In this document: positions 30,873-40,357 of the stretch, piece after piece
Layout of the letters: every line of letters starts with the position of its first letter
How positions within the stretch are numbered: the first letter of the stretch is position 1
NCBI GenBank assembly: GCA_905478905.1
Contig: CAJQKN010000042.1
Span: 1-49,540, forward strand
DNA from: an uncultured Flavobacteriaceae bacterium
GTDB lineage: Bacteria > Bacteroidota > Bacteroidia > Flavobacteriales > Flavobacteriaceae
Length of the DNA stretch: 49,540 bases
Direction: 5' to 3'
Made by a program: the position numbers and the translations under genes
The notes under the pieces: generated by a model
What the model was told of the DNA's origin: nothing
What the model saw: only the letters and a program-made list of their open reading frames with translations
Database searches by the model: none

Positions 30873-33014
30873 ATGATGAAAAAAATTTTTATTTTAGGAT
30901 TAGCATGTATGACTATTTCCTGCCAAGATTCAGGGCAATTGATCTATCCTGATTCTCCTAAAAAAGCTGTAGTTGATACTTATTTTGACACCGAAGTTGT
31001 TGACAACTACCGTTGGCTTGAGGATGACCTAAGCGAAGAAACGGCAAATTGGGTTGGAGCACAAAACGATCTTACTTTCAAAGAACTGGATAAAATTCCA
31101 TTCCGAAATGAACTCAAAAGACGTTTGGAAGAATTGTGGAATTATGAAAAAATTGGTTCTCCTTTTAAAGAGGGTGAATACACCTATTTTTATAAAAACG
31201 AAGGACTACAAAACCAATATGTCGTTTATAGGTACAAGGAAAATAAAGACAATGTGGAGGTTTTCTTAGATCCCAATCGCTTCGCTGAAGACGGCACCAC
31301 ATCTCTGGCGGGGTTAAGTTTTTCTCAAGATGGCAGTTTGGCGGCCTATTCAATTTCTGAAGGAGGAAGCGATTGGCGTAAGCTTATTACAATCAATACA
31401 GCGACAAAAGAAATTATTGAAGATACCTTAAAGAACATAAAGTTTAGTGGGGTTAGTTGGCTTAAAAATGAAGGTTTCTTTTACTCTAGCTATGACAAGC
31501 CTGAAGGAAGTGAGCTTTCCCAAAAAACCGATCAACATAAATTATATTTCCATCAATTGGGAACACCACAAACGGAAGACGACTTAATTTTTGGGGGAAC
31601 TGCTGAAGAAAAAAACCGCTATGTGGGAGCCCAAGTCACCGATGATGGTAATTTCTTGTTGATTTCGGCAGCCATTTCAACTTCTGGAAACAAACTTTAT
31701 TTCAAAGATCTACGTGATGCCAACAGTCCTTTGCAACTTATTGCCGATAATTATACCTATGATCACTACCTGTTGGACAGCAAAGGATCAACACTGTTTA
31801 TTGTAACCAATCACCAAGCTCCCAACCAAAAATTAGTCCAAGTGGACGTAAACAATCCCAAAATAGACCATTGGGTAGATCTTATCCCGCAAACTGAAAA
31901 TGTATTGAGTATTTCAAGCGGAGGGGGTTATTTCTTCGCGGAGTATATGGTGGATGCACTTTCAAAAGTTTTTCAATATGATCAAAACGGAACCCTCATA
32001 GGAGAAGTTCTTTTACCCGGACTAGGGAGCGCTGGTAGTTTTGGAGGAAAAAAAGAAGATACTGTTTTGTATTATAGTTTTACCAATTATGCAACGCCTG
32101 GTGTTATTTATCAATTTGATCCAGCTACCCAAAAAAGCACAATGTATTGGGAACCGCCCATTGATTATTCGGCTGCGGATTATGAGTCGAAACAGGTCTT
32201 TTATACCTCAAAAGACGGCACTAAAATCCCAATGATAATCACCCATAAAAAAGGCCTAAAATTAACCGGTAAAAATCCAACTATCCTCTATGGATACGGT
32301 GGTTTCAATATTAGCCTTACTCCCTCTTTTAGCATTGTTAATGCAGTTTGGATGGAACAAGGTGGTATTTATGCTGTTCCCAACCTTAGAGGAGGTGGAG
32401 AATATGGTAAAGAGTGGCACAAAGCAGGAACTAAAATGCAAAAACAAAATGTATTTGATGACTTTATTGCTGCTGCAGAATATTTGATTTCAGAGAAGTA
32501 CACCTCTTCCGATTATTTGGCCATTCGAGGTGGGTCCAACGGCGGTTTATTGGTTGGCGCTACAATGACCCAGCGTCCAGATTTAATGCAAGTAGCACTC
32601 CCTGCTGTTGGTGTTTTGGACATGTTGCGTTATCATACTTTTACTGCAGGTGCTGGTTGGGCTTATGATTATGGAACTGCTGAAGACTCTAAAGAAATGT
32701 TTAACTATTTAAAGGGATATTCCCCCGTTCACAATGTCAAAAAAGGGGTGAATTATCCGGCAACCTTAATCACAACTAGTGATCATGATGATCGAGTGGT
32801 TCCCGCACATTCTTTTAAATTTGCTGCAGAATTACAAGACAATTATCAAGGTGAAAATCCCATTCTAATCCGTATAGAAACCAATGCTGGTCACGGAGCT
32901 GGAACGCCAGTAAACAAGCGCATTGAACAGGCGGCAGACATCTATGGGTTTACCCTTTACAATATGGGCTTTAAGGTATTGCCCGAAAAGACAACCAAAA
33001 AAATAAAAGGATAA
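30873..33014 (+). CDS. S9-family prolyl oligopeptidase
   Basis: NYRWLEDD N-terminus, [19 protein letters not shown] catalytic Ser motif, [19 protein letters not shown]-terminal lipobox-like TISCQDS. Confidence 0.94.
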   Translation: MMKKIFILGLACMTISCQDSGQLIYPDSPKKAVVDTYFDTEVVDNYRWLEDDLSEETANWVGAQNDLTFKELDKIPFRNELKRRLEELWNYEKIGSPFKEGEYTYFYKNEGLQNQYVVYRYKENKDNVEVFLDPNRFAEDGTTSLAGLSFSQDGSLAAYSISEGGSDWRKLITINTATKEIIEDTLKNIKFSGVSWLKNEGFFYSSYDKPEGSELSQKTDQHKLYFHQLGTPQTEDDLIFGGTAEEKNRYVGAQVTDDGNFLLISAAISTSGNKLYFKDLRDANSPLQLIADNYTYDHYLLDSKGSTLFIVTNHQAPNQKLVQVDVNNPKIDHWVDLIPQTENVLSISSGGGYFFAEYMVDALSKVFQYDQNGTLIGEVLLPGLGSAGSFGGKKEDTVLYYSFTNYATPGVIYQFDPATQKSTMYWEPPIDYSAADYESKQVFYTSKDGTKIPMIITHKKGLKLTGKNPTILYGYGGFNISLTPSFSIVNAVWMEQGGIYAVPNLRGGGEYGKEWHKAGTKMQKQNVFDDFIAAAEYLISEKYTSSDYLAIRGGSNGGLLVGATMTQRPDLMQVALPAVGVLDMLRYHTFTAGAGWAYDYGTAEDSKEMFNYLKGYSPVHNVKKGVNYPATLITTSDHDDRVVPAHSFKFAAELQDNYQGENPILIRIETNAGHGAGTPVNKRIEQAADIYGFTLYNMGFKVLPEKTTKKIKG

Positions 33015-33019
33015 TAAAA

Positions 33020-33096
33020 GAACTGTGTGAAAAAGTTATTTATTTGTCATCCTGAACTCGTTTCAGCTTATGATACATAACTTTTTCACACAGCTC
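33020..33096. terminator. Long inverted repeat, probable bidirectional terminator between convergent genes
   Basis: GAACTGTGTGAAAAAGTTAT (33020-33039) pairs with ATAACTTTTTCACACAGCTC (33077-33096), 19/20 positions, with A-tract upstream and T-tract downstream; 37-nt loop. Confidence 0.75.
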
Positions 33097-33101
33097 TTTT
33101 T

Positions 33102-34442
33102 TTAATTTTCCATCTCAAACGACTCCATAAACTTGGTCGTATACTCTCCCTTGATATAGTCAGGATGATCCATCAATTGACGATGAAAAGGAATGGTTGT
33201 TTTAATCCCTTCAATAACAAATTCATCTAACGCACGCCTCATTTTATTGATGGCCTCTTCTCTGGTTTGAGCCGTTGTAATCAATTTGGCGATCATGGAA
33301 TCGTAATAGGGAGGTATAGTATAACCTGAATATACATGTGTGTCCAAACGAACTCCATGTCCTCCTGGAATGTGAAGGTTGGTTATTTTTCCTGGTGAAG
33401 GGCGAAAATCGTTGTAGGGGTCTTCTGCATTAATCCTACATTCAATGGAATGCATTTTTGGCAAATAGTGTTTTCCAGAAATTGGAATCCCTGCAGCCAC
33501 AGAAATTTGTTCACGAATGAGATCAAAGTCAATCACCTGTTCAGTAATTGGGTGTTCAACTTGGATGCGTGTATTCATCTCCATGAAGAAAAAATTTCGA
33601 TGCTTATCGACCAAGAACTCAACAGTTCCAGCTCCTTCATATTGAATGAATTCTGCTGCTTTAACGGCAGCTTCACCCATGCGTTCTCTCAACTCATCGG
33701 TCATGAAAGGTGATGGGGTTTCCTCGGTTAATTTTTGGTGGCGGCGTTGAACAGAACAGTCGCGCTCAGACAAATGACATGCTTTCCCAAAACTATCTCC
33801 AACTATTTGGATTTCTATATGACGTGGTTCTTCAATCAGTTTTTCGAGATACATCCCGTCATTACCAAACGATGCTGCTGCTTCTTGTCGCGCGCTTTCC
33901 CATGCTTTTTCGAGTTCTTCCTCTTTCCAAACAGCACGCATCCCTTTTCCTCCACCACCAGCTGTGGCTTTAAGCATGACTGGATAACCAGCTTCAGCAG
34001 CCAACTTTTGGGTTTCTTCAAAGTCTTTTAAAATCCCCTCTGATCCAGGAATTGTTGGAACTCCTGCGGCTTTCATGGTTGCTTTGGCAGAGGCCTTATC
34101 TCCCATCTTATTAATCATTTCACTAGAAGCACCTATGAATTTTATGTCATGCTCTGAGCACATTTTTGAAAACTTGGCGTTTTCAGATAAAAATCCATAG
34201 CCTGGATGAATGGCATCGGCATTAGTGATTTCTGCTGCGGCGATTATATTGGCCATTTTTAAATACGACTCTGCACTTGAAGGTGGACCAATACATACCG
34301 CTTCATCAGCAAACTTTACATGCAAACTCTCTGCATCTGCAGTAGAATAAACAGCAACCGATTTAATTCCCATCTCTTTGCAGGTTCGAATAATGCGTAA
34401 GGCGATTTCACCCCTATTGGCAATCAATATTTTTTTAAACAT
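33102..34442 (-). CDS. accC: Acetyl-CoA carboxylase biotin carboxylase subunit
   Basis: [53 protein letters not shown]. Confidence 0.96.
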   Translation of the reverse strand: MFKKILIANRGEIALRIIRTCKEMGIKSVAVYSTADAESLHVKFADEAVCIGPPSSAESYLKMANIIAAAEITNADAIHPGYGFLSENAKFSKMCSEHDIKFIGASSEMINKMGDKASAKATMKAAGVPTIPGSEGILKDFEETQKLAAEAGYPVMLKATAGGGGKGMRAVWKEEELEKAWESARQEAAASFGNDGMYLEKLIEEPRHIEIQIVGDSFGKACHLSERDCSVQRRHQKLTEETPSPFMTDELRERMGEAAVKAAEFIQYEGAGTVEFLVDKHRNFFFMEMNTRIQVEHPITEQVIDFDLIREQISVAAGIPISGKHYLPKMHSIECRINAEDPYNDFRPSPGKITNLHIPGGHGVRLDTHVYSGYTIPPYYDSMIAKLITTAQTREEAINKMRRALDEFVIEGIKTTIPFHRQLMDHPDYIKGEYTTKFMESFEMEN

Positions 34443-34457
34443 AAAAATGAATTTGGT

Positions 34458-34946
34458 TTAAGACGGGTCAATCAAGAATAAAGGCTGCTCAAATTCAACT
34501 GGCGAAGAATCGTCAATCAATATTTTAACGATTTTACCGCTAATTTCAGATTCTATTTCGTTGAAAAGTTTCATCGCTTCAATCACACACAAAACATCTC
34601 CCTCGTTTACTTGTTGTCCTACCTCAACAAACAAGGGCTTGTCTGGAGCAGGTTTGCGATAAAATGTTCCAATAATAGGTGATTTAATGGTAATGTATTT
34701 ATCAGATTCCTCTGTTTCTATTGCTTGAGCAGCAACGGGTGCAGCCGGAACTGGCGCAACTGGGGGTGCAGCTGGCATTACAGATGCTACAGGCGGAAGT
34801 TGTTGTAGGTAGTTTGCTGGATCAGTGGCGACTTTCTCCTCTCCAGTTTTGATTGTGATCTTGACATCGTCCATTTCTAGGCTTACCTCTGATGCGCCTG
34901 ATTTGGCCACAAACTTGATTAGATTTTGAATTTCTTTAATATCCAT
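34458..34946 (-). CDS. accB: Acetyl-CoA carboxylase biotin carboxyl carrier protein
   Basis: Ala/Pro-rich linker and biotinyl motif [14 protein letters not shown]. Confidence 0.96.
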   Translation of the reverse strand: MDIKEIQNLIKFVAKSGASEVSLEMDDVKITIKTGEEKVATDPANYLQQLPPVASVMPAAPPVAPVPAAPVAAQAIETEESDKYITIKSPIIGTFYRKPAPDKPLFVEVGQQVNEGDVLCVIEAMKLFNEIESEISGKIVKILIDDSSPVEFEQPLFLIDPS

Positions 34947-35004
34947 TATACTATGATTTTAATTTTTATCGTCGTTAATCGACCTTGTTTGGTTTGAGTT
35001 TAAA

Positions 35005-35262
35005 TTATATGCCACAGCATCGAATCGCCAAAACCTGACTCGTTGACGTGGTATTGGTGTTATGGGTAATAAAAAATTTAATGCTACTTCGGCGGGCTAG
35101 ATGCTTAATTGTTCTCGAGGCCTCCTGCCACATTTGCGAGCAGAGCTGACCAACTGTTTTAGCTGTTATCCCAAGGTTTTGTATGACTACCTTTTGTTTT
35201 GACAGATAACTTCCAACTGCAAAAACACCTACTTTGGTTGTTGTTGAGCGATCCCAATTCAT
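35005..35262 (-). CDS. Short ORF of unknown coding status (85 aa) upstream of accB
   Basis: ORF present; no recognisable domain. May instead be part of an accB leader. Confidence 0.25.
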   Translation of the reverse strand: MNWDRSTTTKVGVFAVGSYLSKQKVVIQNLGITAKTVGQLCSQMWQEASRTIKHLARRSSIKFFITHNTNTTSTSQVLAIRCCGI

Positions 35263-35335
35263 TGATTTTTTGTCTTTTCCATGAACGATTTGCTAAGTGA
35301 AGATAACCGTTTTTTGTTCCAAACAAAACCTTTTA

Positions 35336-35365
35336 TATGAAAAATGCTCCCCAAATGGAGAGCAT
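35336..35365 (-). terminator. Intrinsic terminator downstream of rpmF
   Basis: Minus strand ATGCTCTCC-ATTT-GGGGAGCAT followed by TTTTTC; 9 bp stem (one G-U). Confidence 0.65.
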
Positions 35366-35388
35366 ATATTCTATTATAAAGGTAGAAT

Positions 35389-35586
35389 TTAAGCAGTTGC
35401 TTCTTCTGCGCTATCGATTAAAACTCTTCCTTTGTAAAATAATTTTCCTTCGTGCCAGTGAGCACGGTGATATAGATGAGCTTCTCCTGTGGTTTTGTCA
35501 ACCGCAATTTGAGAATGAGCCGCCTTTACGTGAGTTCTTCTTTTATCTCTTCTGGTTTTGGATATTTTCCGTTTAGGATGTGCCAT
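35389..35586 (-). CDS. rpmF: 50S ribosomal protein L32
   Basis: [22 protein letters not shown]...CxxC-less L32 typical of Bacteroidetes. Confidence 0.96.
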   Translation of the reverse strand: MAHPKRKISKTRRDKRRTHVKAAHSQIAVDKTTGEAHLYHRAHWHEGKLFYKGRVLIDSAEEATA

Positions 35587-35603
35587 TTTAGTCCTGTTTT
35601 ATG

Positions 35604-36122
35604 TTATAATAAATCTTTTAATTTATCCCATCGAGGGTCGTTACTGTCTAACTTTTCCTCTTTGGGTTGTAATTCTTCTAGTCGTTTTAATAGAGTTGAA
35701 TCAAGTGAACCGTCCAATACACCCGGATGAACTTTTTTAACGGGTACCGCCAACACTATCATTTCGTAAATGGGTTGTGCAACACTAACTTGATAACTAC
35801 CATGCGGTAGAATTAAAAATTCATCATGGTCATCATCGAAATCTTCGCCAAATTTTACGATCCAGTCAAGGCTTGTTTTGATGGAGTAATCAAATTCTTC
35901 ATTTGATACATCACAGGTCAATCCAACGGTGCCTTTGGCCGTAAATTTTAAATTCATCATGCTGGGTTTCTTCTCAAAAAGCAAATTAACTTTTATCGAA
36001 GCAGCATTAAAATCACTAAATTCAAATTCGTTAAAGAACGTTGTATCAATGTCAAAATCAAAGGAATGCTGACCTTCTCTAAGCCCAACAAAAGGGATGA
36101 CAAATTCGGTCAATGCTTCCAT
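35604..36122 (-). CDS. DUF177 (YceD-like) protein
   Basis: Immediately upstream of rpmF; FTAKGTVGLTCDVSNEEFDYSI and C-terminal DPRWDKLKDLL. Confidence 0.88.
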   Translation of the reverse strand: MEALTEFVIPFVGLREGQHSFDFDIDTTFFNEFEFSDFNAASIKVNLLFEKKPSMMNLKFTAKGTVGLTCDVSNEEFDYSIKTSLDWIVKFGEDFDDDHDEFLILPHGSYQVSVAQPIYEMIVLAVPVKKVHPGVLDGSLDSTLLKRLEELQPKEEKLDSNDPRWDKLKDLL

Positions 36123-36195
36123 GTTCTTGTCAATGAGGGGGCAAATTTACAAAAAATATTTTTCTAAACTGCTTTTACCCATAGTTTTGTTGTCT

Positions 36196-37218
36196 TTAAT
36201 CAATGCTGTATTCTGCATGGCTTTTGCGATTGAAAAAGATTTCTCGCGCCATAAAGAAAGCCTCTTTGAAAGAAGTTGTTTCGGCAACCCCTTTTCCAGC
36301 TATATCAAAGGCTGTCCCGTGGTCTGGAGAAGTGCGTACTTTATCGAGCCCAGCGGTAAAATTAACTCCCTTTCCAAAGGTAAGAGTTTTGAATGGGATC
36401 AAGCCTTGGTCGTGATAGGTTGCTAAAACAGCATCAAACTTACTGGGCAGTTCTGTCCCAAAGAAACTATCGGCAGCATAGGGGCCAAAAACCAAGGTTC
36501 CCATGGTGTAAATTTCTTTTAATGTGGGTCGAAGTACTGTGTCATCTTCCTTTCCAATTACGCCATTGTCGCCAGTATGTGGATTAATCCCTAACAAAGC
36601 AATTTTAGGTTGTGCAATCCCAAAATCGAGCTGTAATGATGCTTTCATCATGGCAACTTTTTTCTTGATCAACTCGGGGGTTATGGCTTGTGCCACTTCG
36701 CTAACGGGGATATGATCGGTCAACAAACCCACCTTTAGTTGGTCGGCAACCATAAACATAAGGCTTTCACCCTTGAGTTCTTTGGCCAAATAATCGGTAT
36801 GCCCAGGAAAAGTATATGCCTCTGATTGAATGTTGTGCTTATTGAGTGGAGCTGTTACCAAAACATCAACCTCTCCTTTCATTAATGCGAGGGTTGCCGC
36901 TTTAAAAGAAGCCAAGGCTACAGCTCCCCCTTCGGGTGTTTCCTCTCCAAAAGAAGTAATGAAAGGCTGTTTGAGAACCTCAACAATATTGAGTTGATTA
37001 TTACTGCTTTTGTTGCCCAAAACAAAAGGGGCGAAAGAGGTTTGTAAGTTGAAATGCTTCCGTTGAAAAGCAAGTAATTTGGTGCTGGCAAAGACAATAG
37101 GTGTGAAAAAATCGAACATGCGTTTGTCTTCAAACATTTTCAAGATGATTTCGATCCCTACACCATTTGGATCCCCAATGGAAATACCCACTTTAATTTT
37201 TCCTTCTCTTCCTTCCAT
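36196..37218 (-). CDS. pdxA: 4-hydroxythreonine-4-phosphate dehydrogenase
   Basis: ORF 36196..37248; likely start MEGREGKIKVGISIGDPNGVGIEI at 37218; PGHTDYLAKEL, GINPHTGDNG, DQGLIPFK. Confidence 0.95.
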   Translation of the reverse strand: MEGREGKIKVGISIGDPNGVGIEIILKMFEDKRMFDFFTPIVFASTKLLAFQRKHFNLQTSFAPFVLGNKSSNNQLNIVEVLKQPFITSFGEETPEGGAVALASFKAATLALMKGEVDVLVTAPLNKHNIQSEAYTFPGHTDYLAKELKGESLMFMVADQLKVGLLTDHIPVSEVAQAITPELIKKKVAMMKASLQLDFGIAQPKIALLGINPHTGDNGVIGKEDDTVLRPTLKEIYTMGTLVFGPYAADSFFGTELPSKFDAVLATYHDQGLIPFKTLTFGKGVNFTAGLDKVRTSPDHGTAFDIAGKGVAETTSFKEAFFMAREIFFNRKSHAEYSID

Positions 37219-37271
37219 TGCCTGAATATTTGCTACTTTTGAAGACAAAGTTAAACAATATCAACGAGCTT

Positions 37272-37859
37272 ATGTTTACAGGAATTATAGAAGATTTTGG
37301 AACCATTACAAAACTAGAAAAGGAAGATGAAAATTTACACATCAGCCTAGAAAGCTCTATTGCCTCAGAATTAAAAATCGACCAAAGTGTCGCCCACAAT
37401 GGGGTGTGTCTAACCGTCGTTAAAATTGATGGTAATCAATATACCGTTACAGCAATCAAAGAAACTATCGACAAAACCAACCTTTCTAAATGGCAGGTGG
37501 GAGATAAAATCAACCTAGAGCGTGCCATGAAACTAGGTGCTCGCCTCGACGGCCATATTGTGCAAGGTCATGTCGATCAAATAGGACTATGCACTTTGGT
37601 CAAAGAAGAGGGAGGAAGCTGGGTTTTCTCCTTTGAATACGATCCTTCACAAAAGAACATTACCATTGAAAAAGGATCGATCACAGTCAATGGAACTAGT
37701 TTAACAGTAATAAATTCTGGAACAAACACCTTTTCTGTTGCCATTATTCCCTACACCTATGAACACACTAATTTTCACACCTTTAAAAAAGGGACCGTTG
37801 TGAATCTTGAATTTGATGTAGTTGGGAAATACATTACTAAAATGCAACAACTTCAATAA
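37272..37859 (+). CDS. ribE: Riboflavin synthase (alpha chain)
   Basis: ORF 37218..37859; start MFTGIIEDFGTITKL at 37272; two lumazine-binding repeats, GARLDGHIVQGHVDQIG. Confidence 0.95.
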   Translation: MFTGIIEDFGTITKLEKEDENLHISLESSIASELKIDQSVAHNGVCLTVVKIDGNQYTVTAIKETIDKTNLSKWQVGDKINLERAMKLGARLDGHIVQGHVDQIGLCTLVKEEGGSWVFSFEYDPSQKNITIEKGSITVNGTSLTVINSGTNTFSVAIIPYTYEHTNFHTFKKGTVVNLEFDVVGKYITKMQQLQ

Positions 37860-37896
37860 AAGATTATTCCCTATCTTGTAGACAAACTATATTTAG

Positions 37897-39165
37897 ATGG
37901 AAATTCTTGAATTAACAACACTACTGCTGATCCTTGCGTCGACTTTTTCCCTGATTAATTTACGCCTGTTAAAACTTCCCATGACCATTGGGTTAATGAT
38001 TCTTGCCATTGCGCTGTCTTTAGCTGTTTTGGGGATCGGGTTGATTTTTCCCTCCTTTTTAGAGGGAGCTACCAGCTTGACAAAAGAATTTGACTTTAGT
38101 GAATTACTGGTTAATGTAATGCTTCCCTTTTTGCTTTTTGCTGGAGCTATAGGGGTCAATGTACACGAATTATTAAAAGACCGTTTAACCATTTTATTCC
38201 TCGCTTCTTTTGGGGTGATTTTCTCCACTTTTACTGTAGGGACTGGTTTACACTGGTTGGTACAGCAACCCTTTTTTGGCATATCAGAACTAGGATTAAC
38301 TTATGTAGACTGCTTGCTTTTTGGAGCATTAATTGCGCCTACAGACCCTATTGCCGTTCTAGCCATGGTCAAGAAAATGAATCTCTCATCGATTACTGAA
38401 ACTCGAATTGCTGGAGAATCTTTATTCAACGACGGTATAGGTGTGGTGGTTTTCCTGACCCTGTTATCCATAAAAATTGGTGGTGCCGAAAACGTAACCG
38501 CTGCTAGTGTAGCTTCTTTATTTGCTACTGAAGTGATTGGTGGTGTAGCCTTGGGAGCGATAATGGGTTATTTAGGACTCCAACTATTAAAATATATTGA
38601 GAACGAACACACCGAATTAGAGGTCCTTGTGACCCTTTCGCTTGTCCTTTTACTACCTATTATTTCACATCATTTTCATTTTTCTGCCGTACTTGGAATA
38701 GTCGTTATGGGATTGTTCCTCAATCAAAATATCGATACTGATAAAAATGAAGTTGGGGTTCAAAAAGCCATGGGGGACTATGTATATAAATTTTGGCATC
38801 TCTTGGATGAAACCCTAAATGCGGTACTTTTTATCTTGATAGGGCTTGAAATCATTCCATTGTTTGGAGACTTTAAACCCAATTATATGTTCATAATTCT
38901 CCTAGTCATTGCCTTAGTTGTGGCATCGCGATGGATCGGAGTAAGCGTACCTATTGGGATCCTCTCCCTCAAGAAAAAGTTTGAGCCCAAGACCGCATTA
39001 ATTATTACCTGGGGAGGACTTCGTGGAGGACTTAGTATCGCCCTGGCCTTAAACCTTCCCGATGCAATGGGTGATGCCAAAGGATTGATTCTAATTTTGA
39101 CTTATGCTGTGGTCTTATTCACCATTTTAGTACAAGGCTTAACCCTCAAAAAAATTGTTGACTAG
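37897..39165 (+). CDS. Cation:proton antiporter (Na+/H+, NhaP/CPA1 type)
   Basis: Polytopic; ALIAPTDPIAVLAMVKK, AGESLFNDGIGVVVFL, TWGGLRGGLSIALAL. Confidence 0.92.
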   Translation: MEILELTTLLLILASTFSLINLRLLKLPMTIGLMILAIALSLAVLGIGLIFPSFLEGATSLTKEFDFSELLVNVMLPFLLFAGAIGVNVHELLKDRLTILFLASFGVIFSTFTVGTGLHWLVQQPFFGISELGLTYVDCLLFGALIAPTDPIAVLAMVKKMNLSSITETRIAGESLFNDGIGVVVFLTLLSIKIGGAENVTAASVASLFATEVIGGVALGAIMGYLGLQLLKYIENEHTELEVLVTLSLVLLLPIISHHFHFSAVLGIVVMGLFLNQNIDTDKNEVGVQKAMGDYVYKFWHLLDETLNAVLFILIGLEIIPLFGDFKPNYMFIILLVIALVVASRWIGVSVPIGILSLKKKFEPKTALIITWGGLRGGLSIALALNLPDAMGDAKGLILILTYAVVLFTILVQGLTLKKIVD

Positions 39166-39168
39166 CTT

Positions 39169-39198
39169 TTCAATACTTGACTTTTTCTGCTAAATTTG
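39169..39198 (+). promoter_or_regulatory. Candidate promoter (TTC-N19-TAAATTTG) for the 39.2-39.4 kb small unit
   Basis: TAAATTTG at 39191-39198 matches TAnnTTTG exactly; -33 is imperfect (TTC 39169-39171). Confidence 0.45.
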
Positions 39199-39245
39199 TA
39201 TTGAGTATTTCGCACTGTGACAACAGTGATGTTTAATCTAATGTA

Positions 39246-39323
39246 GAAAGGAGGTGTCTTATGTCTTATGAACAACATTTGGGGAGTAACGGACAAAAGA
39301 TGCCTTTTAACCAGGCATTTTAA
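39246..39323 (+). CDS. Candidate 20-aa small ORF with 12-nt extended Shine-Dalgarno: MSYEQHLGSNGQKMPFNQAF
   Basis: AGAAAGGAGGTG (39246-39257) followed by TCTT and ATG at 39261; stop TAA ends at 39323. Below the length cut-off of the ORF track. Confidence 0.5.
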   Translation, partial: ERRCLMSYEQHLGSNGQKMPFNQAF

Positions 39324-39346
39324 TCCTACTCCTTATCTAATTAGAT

Positions 39347-39375
39347 AAAAGCAGGCCGATGGGCCTGCTTTTTTT
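39347..39375 (+). terminator. Strong intrinsic terminator
   Basis: GCAGGCC (39351-39357)-GATG-GGCCTGC (39362-39368) with flanking AAAA and a 7-T tract. Confidence 0.85.
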
Positions 39376-39412
39376 GCCTTTTCGCGTAATTTTAACTCAT
39401 AATCTTGTTGCA

Positions 39413-40354
39413 ATGAAAAATATCCCACGTGTAGATTTAACTGATTTTTTATCTAAAGATTCCTCAAGAAAAAAGACCTTTGTCAAAACCCTAGGAGAGG
39501 CCTTTGAAAACATAGGTTTTGTCATTCTACAAGGGCATTTCTTAACGGCTGCGCAAACAGATTTACTTTATAAAGAAATCAAATGCTTTTTTGATTTAAC
39601 CGAAGCGCAAAAACAAGCCTATGAAGTTGAAGGCCATGCAGGACAAAGGGGATACACCTCATTTGGAAAAGAAAGCGCTAAAGGCAGAACCGAAGGAGAT
39701 CTAAAAGAGTTCTGGCATTTTGGGCAATATCGAAAAAAAGAAAACGGTCCTGTTTATCCAGAAAATATTGTTGTTAAAGAAAGTGATGCTTTCAATGCCA
39801 TCGGAAAAGAAGTTTTTCAAACCTTAGAAAAAACGGGGCAGTCGATTCTTCAAGCCATTGCCCTTCACCTCAAATTAGAAGAAACGTATTTTGATGAATA
39901 TATCGCCTATGGGAATTCGATCCTACGTGCGATTCACTATCCCCCTATTAAAAATGTACCAAAAAATGCTGTGCGTGCTGCAGCTCACGGTGATATTAAC
40001 CTTATCACCCTCTTAATGGGTGCTCAAGGAAAAGGCTTGCAGGTAATGAGCAGAGAAGGAGAATGGATTGATGCTGTTGCAGAAGAGGGAGAGCTAATCA
40101 TCAATATGGGTGATATGATGGCACGCTTAACCAACAATAAATTAAAATCCACCCTTCATCAAGTTGTCAACCCTCCCAAAGAATTATGGGGGAGCTCGCG
40201 TTACTCTGTTCCGTTCTTTATGCATCCCAGTGCTGAGATGCCCTTGAATTGTCTTGAAGATTGTGTCAGTGACATTACTCCAAAAGTCTATGAAGATTGT
40301 ACTGCTGGAGAATTTTTAGAAGAACGCCTAAAAGAACTAGGCTTAAAAAAATAA
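39413..40354 (+). CDS. 2-oxoglutarate/Fe(II)-dependent oxygenase, isopenicillin N synthase family
   Basis: ORF 39359..40354; likely start MKNIPRVDLTDFLS at 39413 (39359 falls in the terminator). AAHGDINLITLLMGAQGKGLQV and RYSVPFFMHP match the HxD...H / RxS motifs. Confidence 0.9.
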   Translation: MKNIPRVDLTDFLSKDSSRKKTFVKTLGEAFENIGFVILQGHFLTAAQTDLLYKEIKCFFDLTEAQKQAYEVEGHAGQRGYTSFGKESAKGRTEGDLKEFWHFGQYRKKENGPVYPENIVVKESDAFNAIGKEVFQTLEKTGQSILQAIALHLKLEETYFDEYIAYGNSILRAIHYPPIKNVPKNAVRAAAHGDINLITLLMGAQGKGLQVMSREGEWIDAVAEEGELIINMGDMMARLTNNKLKSTLHQVVNPPKELWGSSRYSVPFFMHPSAEMPLNCLEDCVSDITPKVYEDCTAGEFLEERLKELGLKK

Positions 40355-40357
40355 ACC

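Noticed and set aside
35005-35262. The 85-aa ORF as a fabH remnant
   Set aside because: I compared it by eye with remembered FabH motifs; only weak, short resemblance (TNTTSTS versus GNTTSAT), not enough to call a pseudogene.
39359-39412. Upstream start of the oxygenase ORF at 39359 (MGLLFLPFRVILTHNLVA...)
   Set aside because: This region is the terminator stem and T-tract; the domain begins at MKNIPRVDLTDFL (39413).
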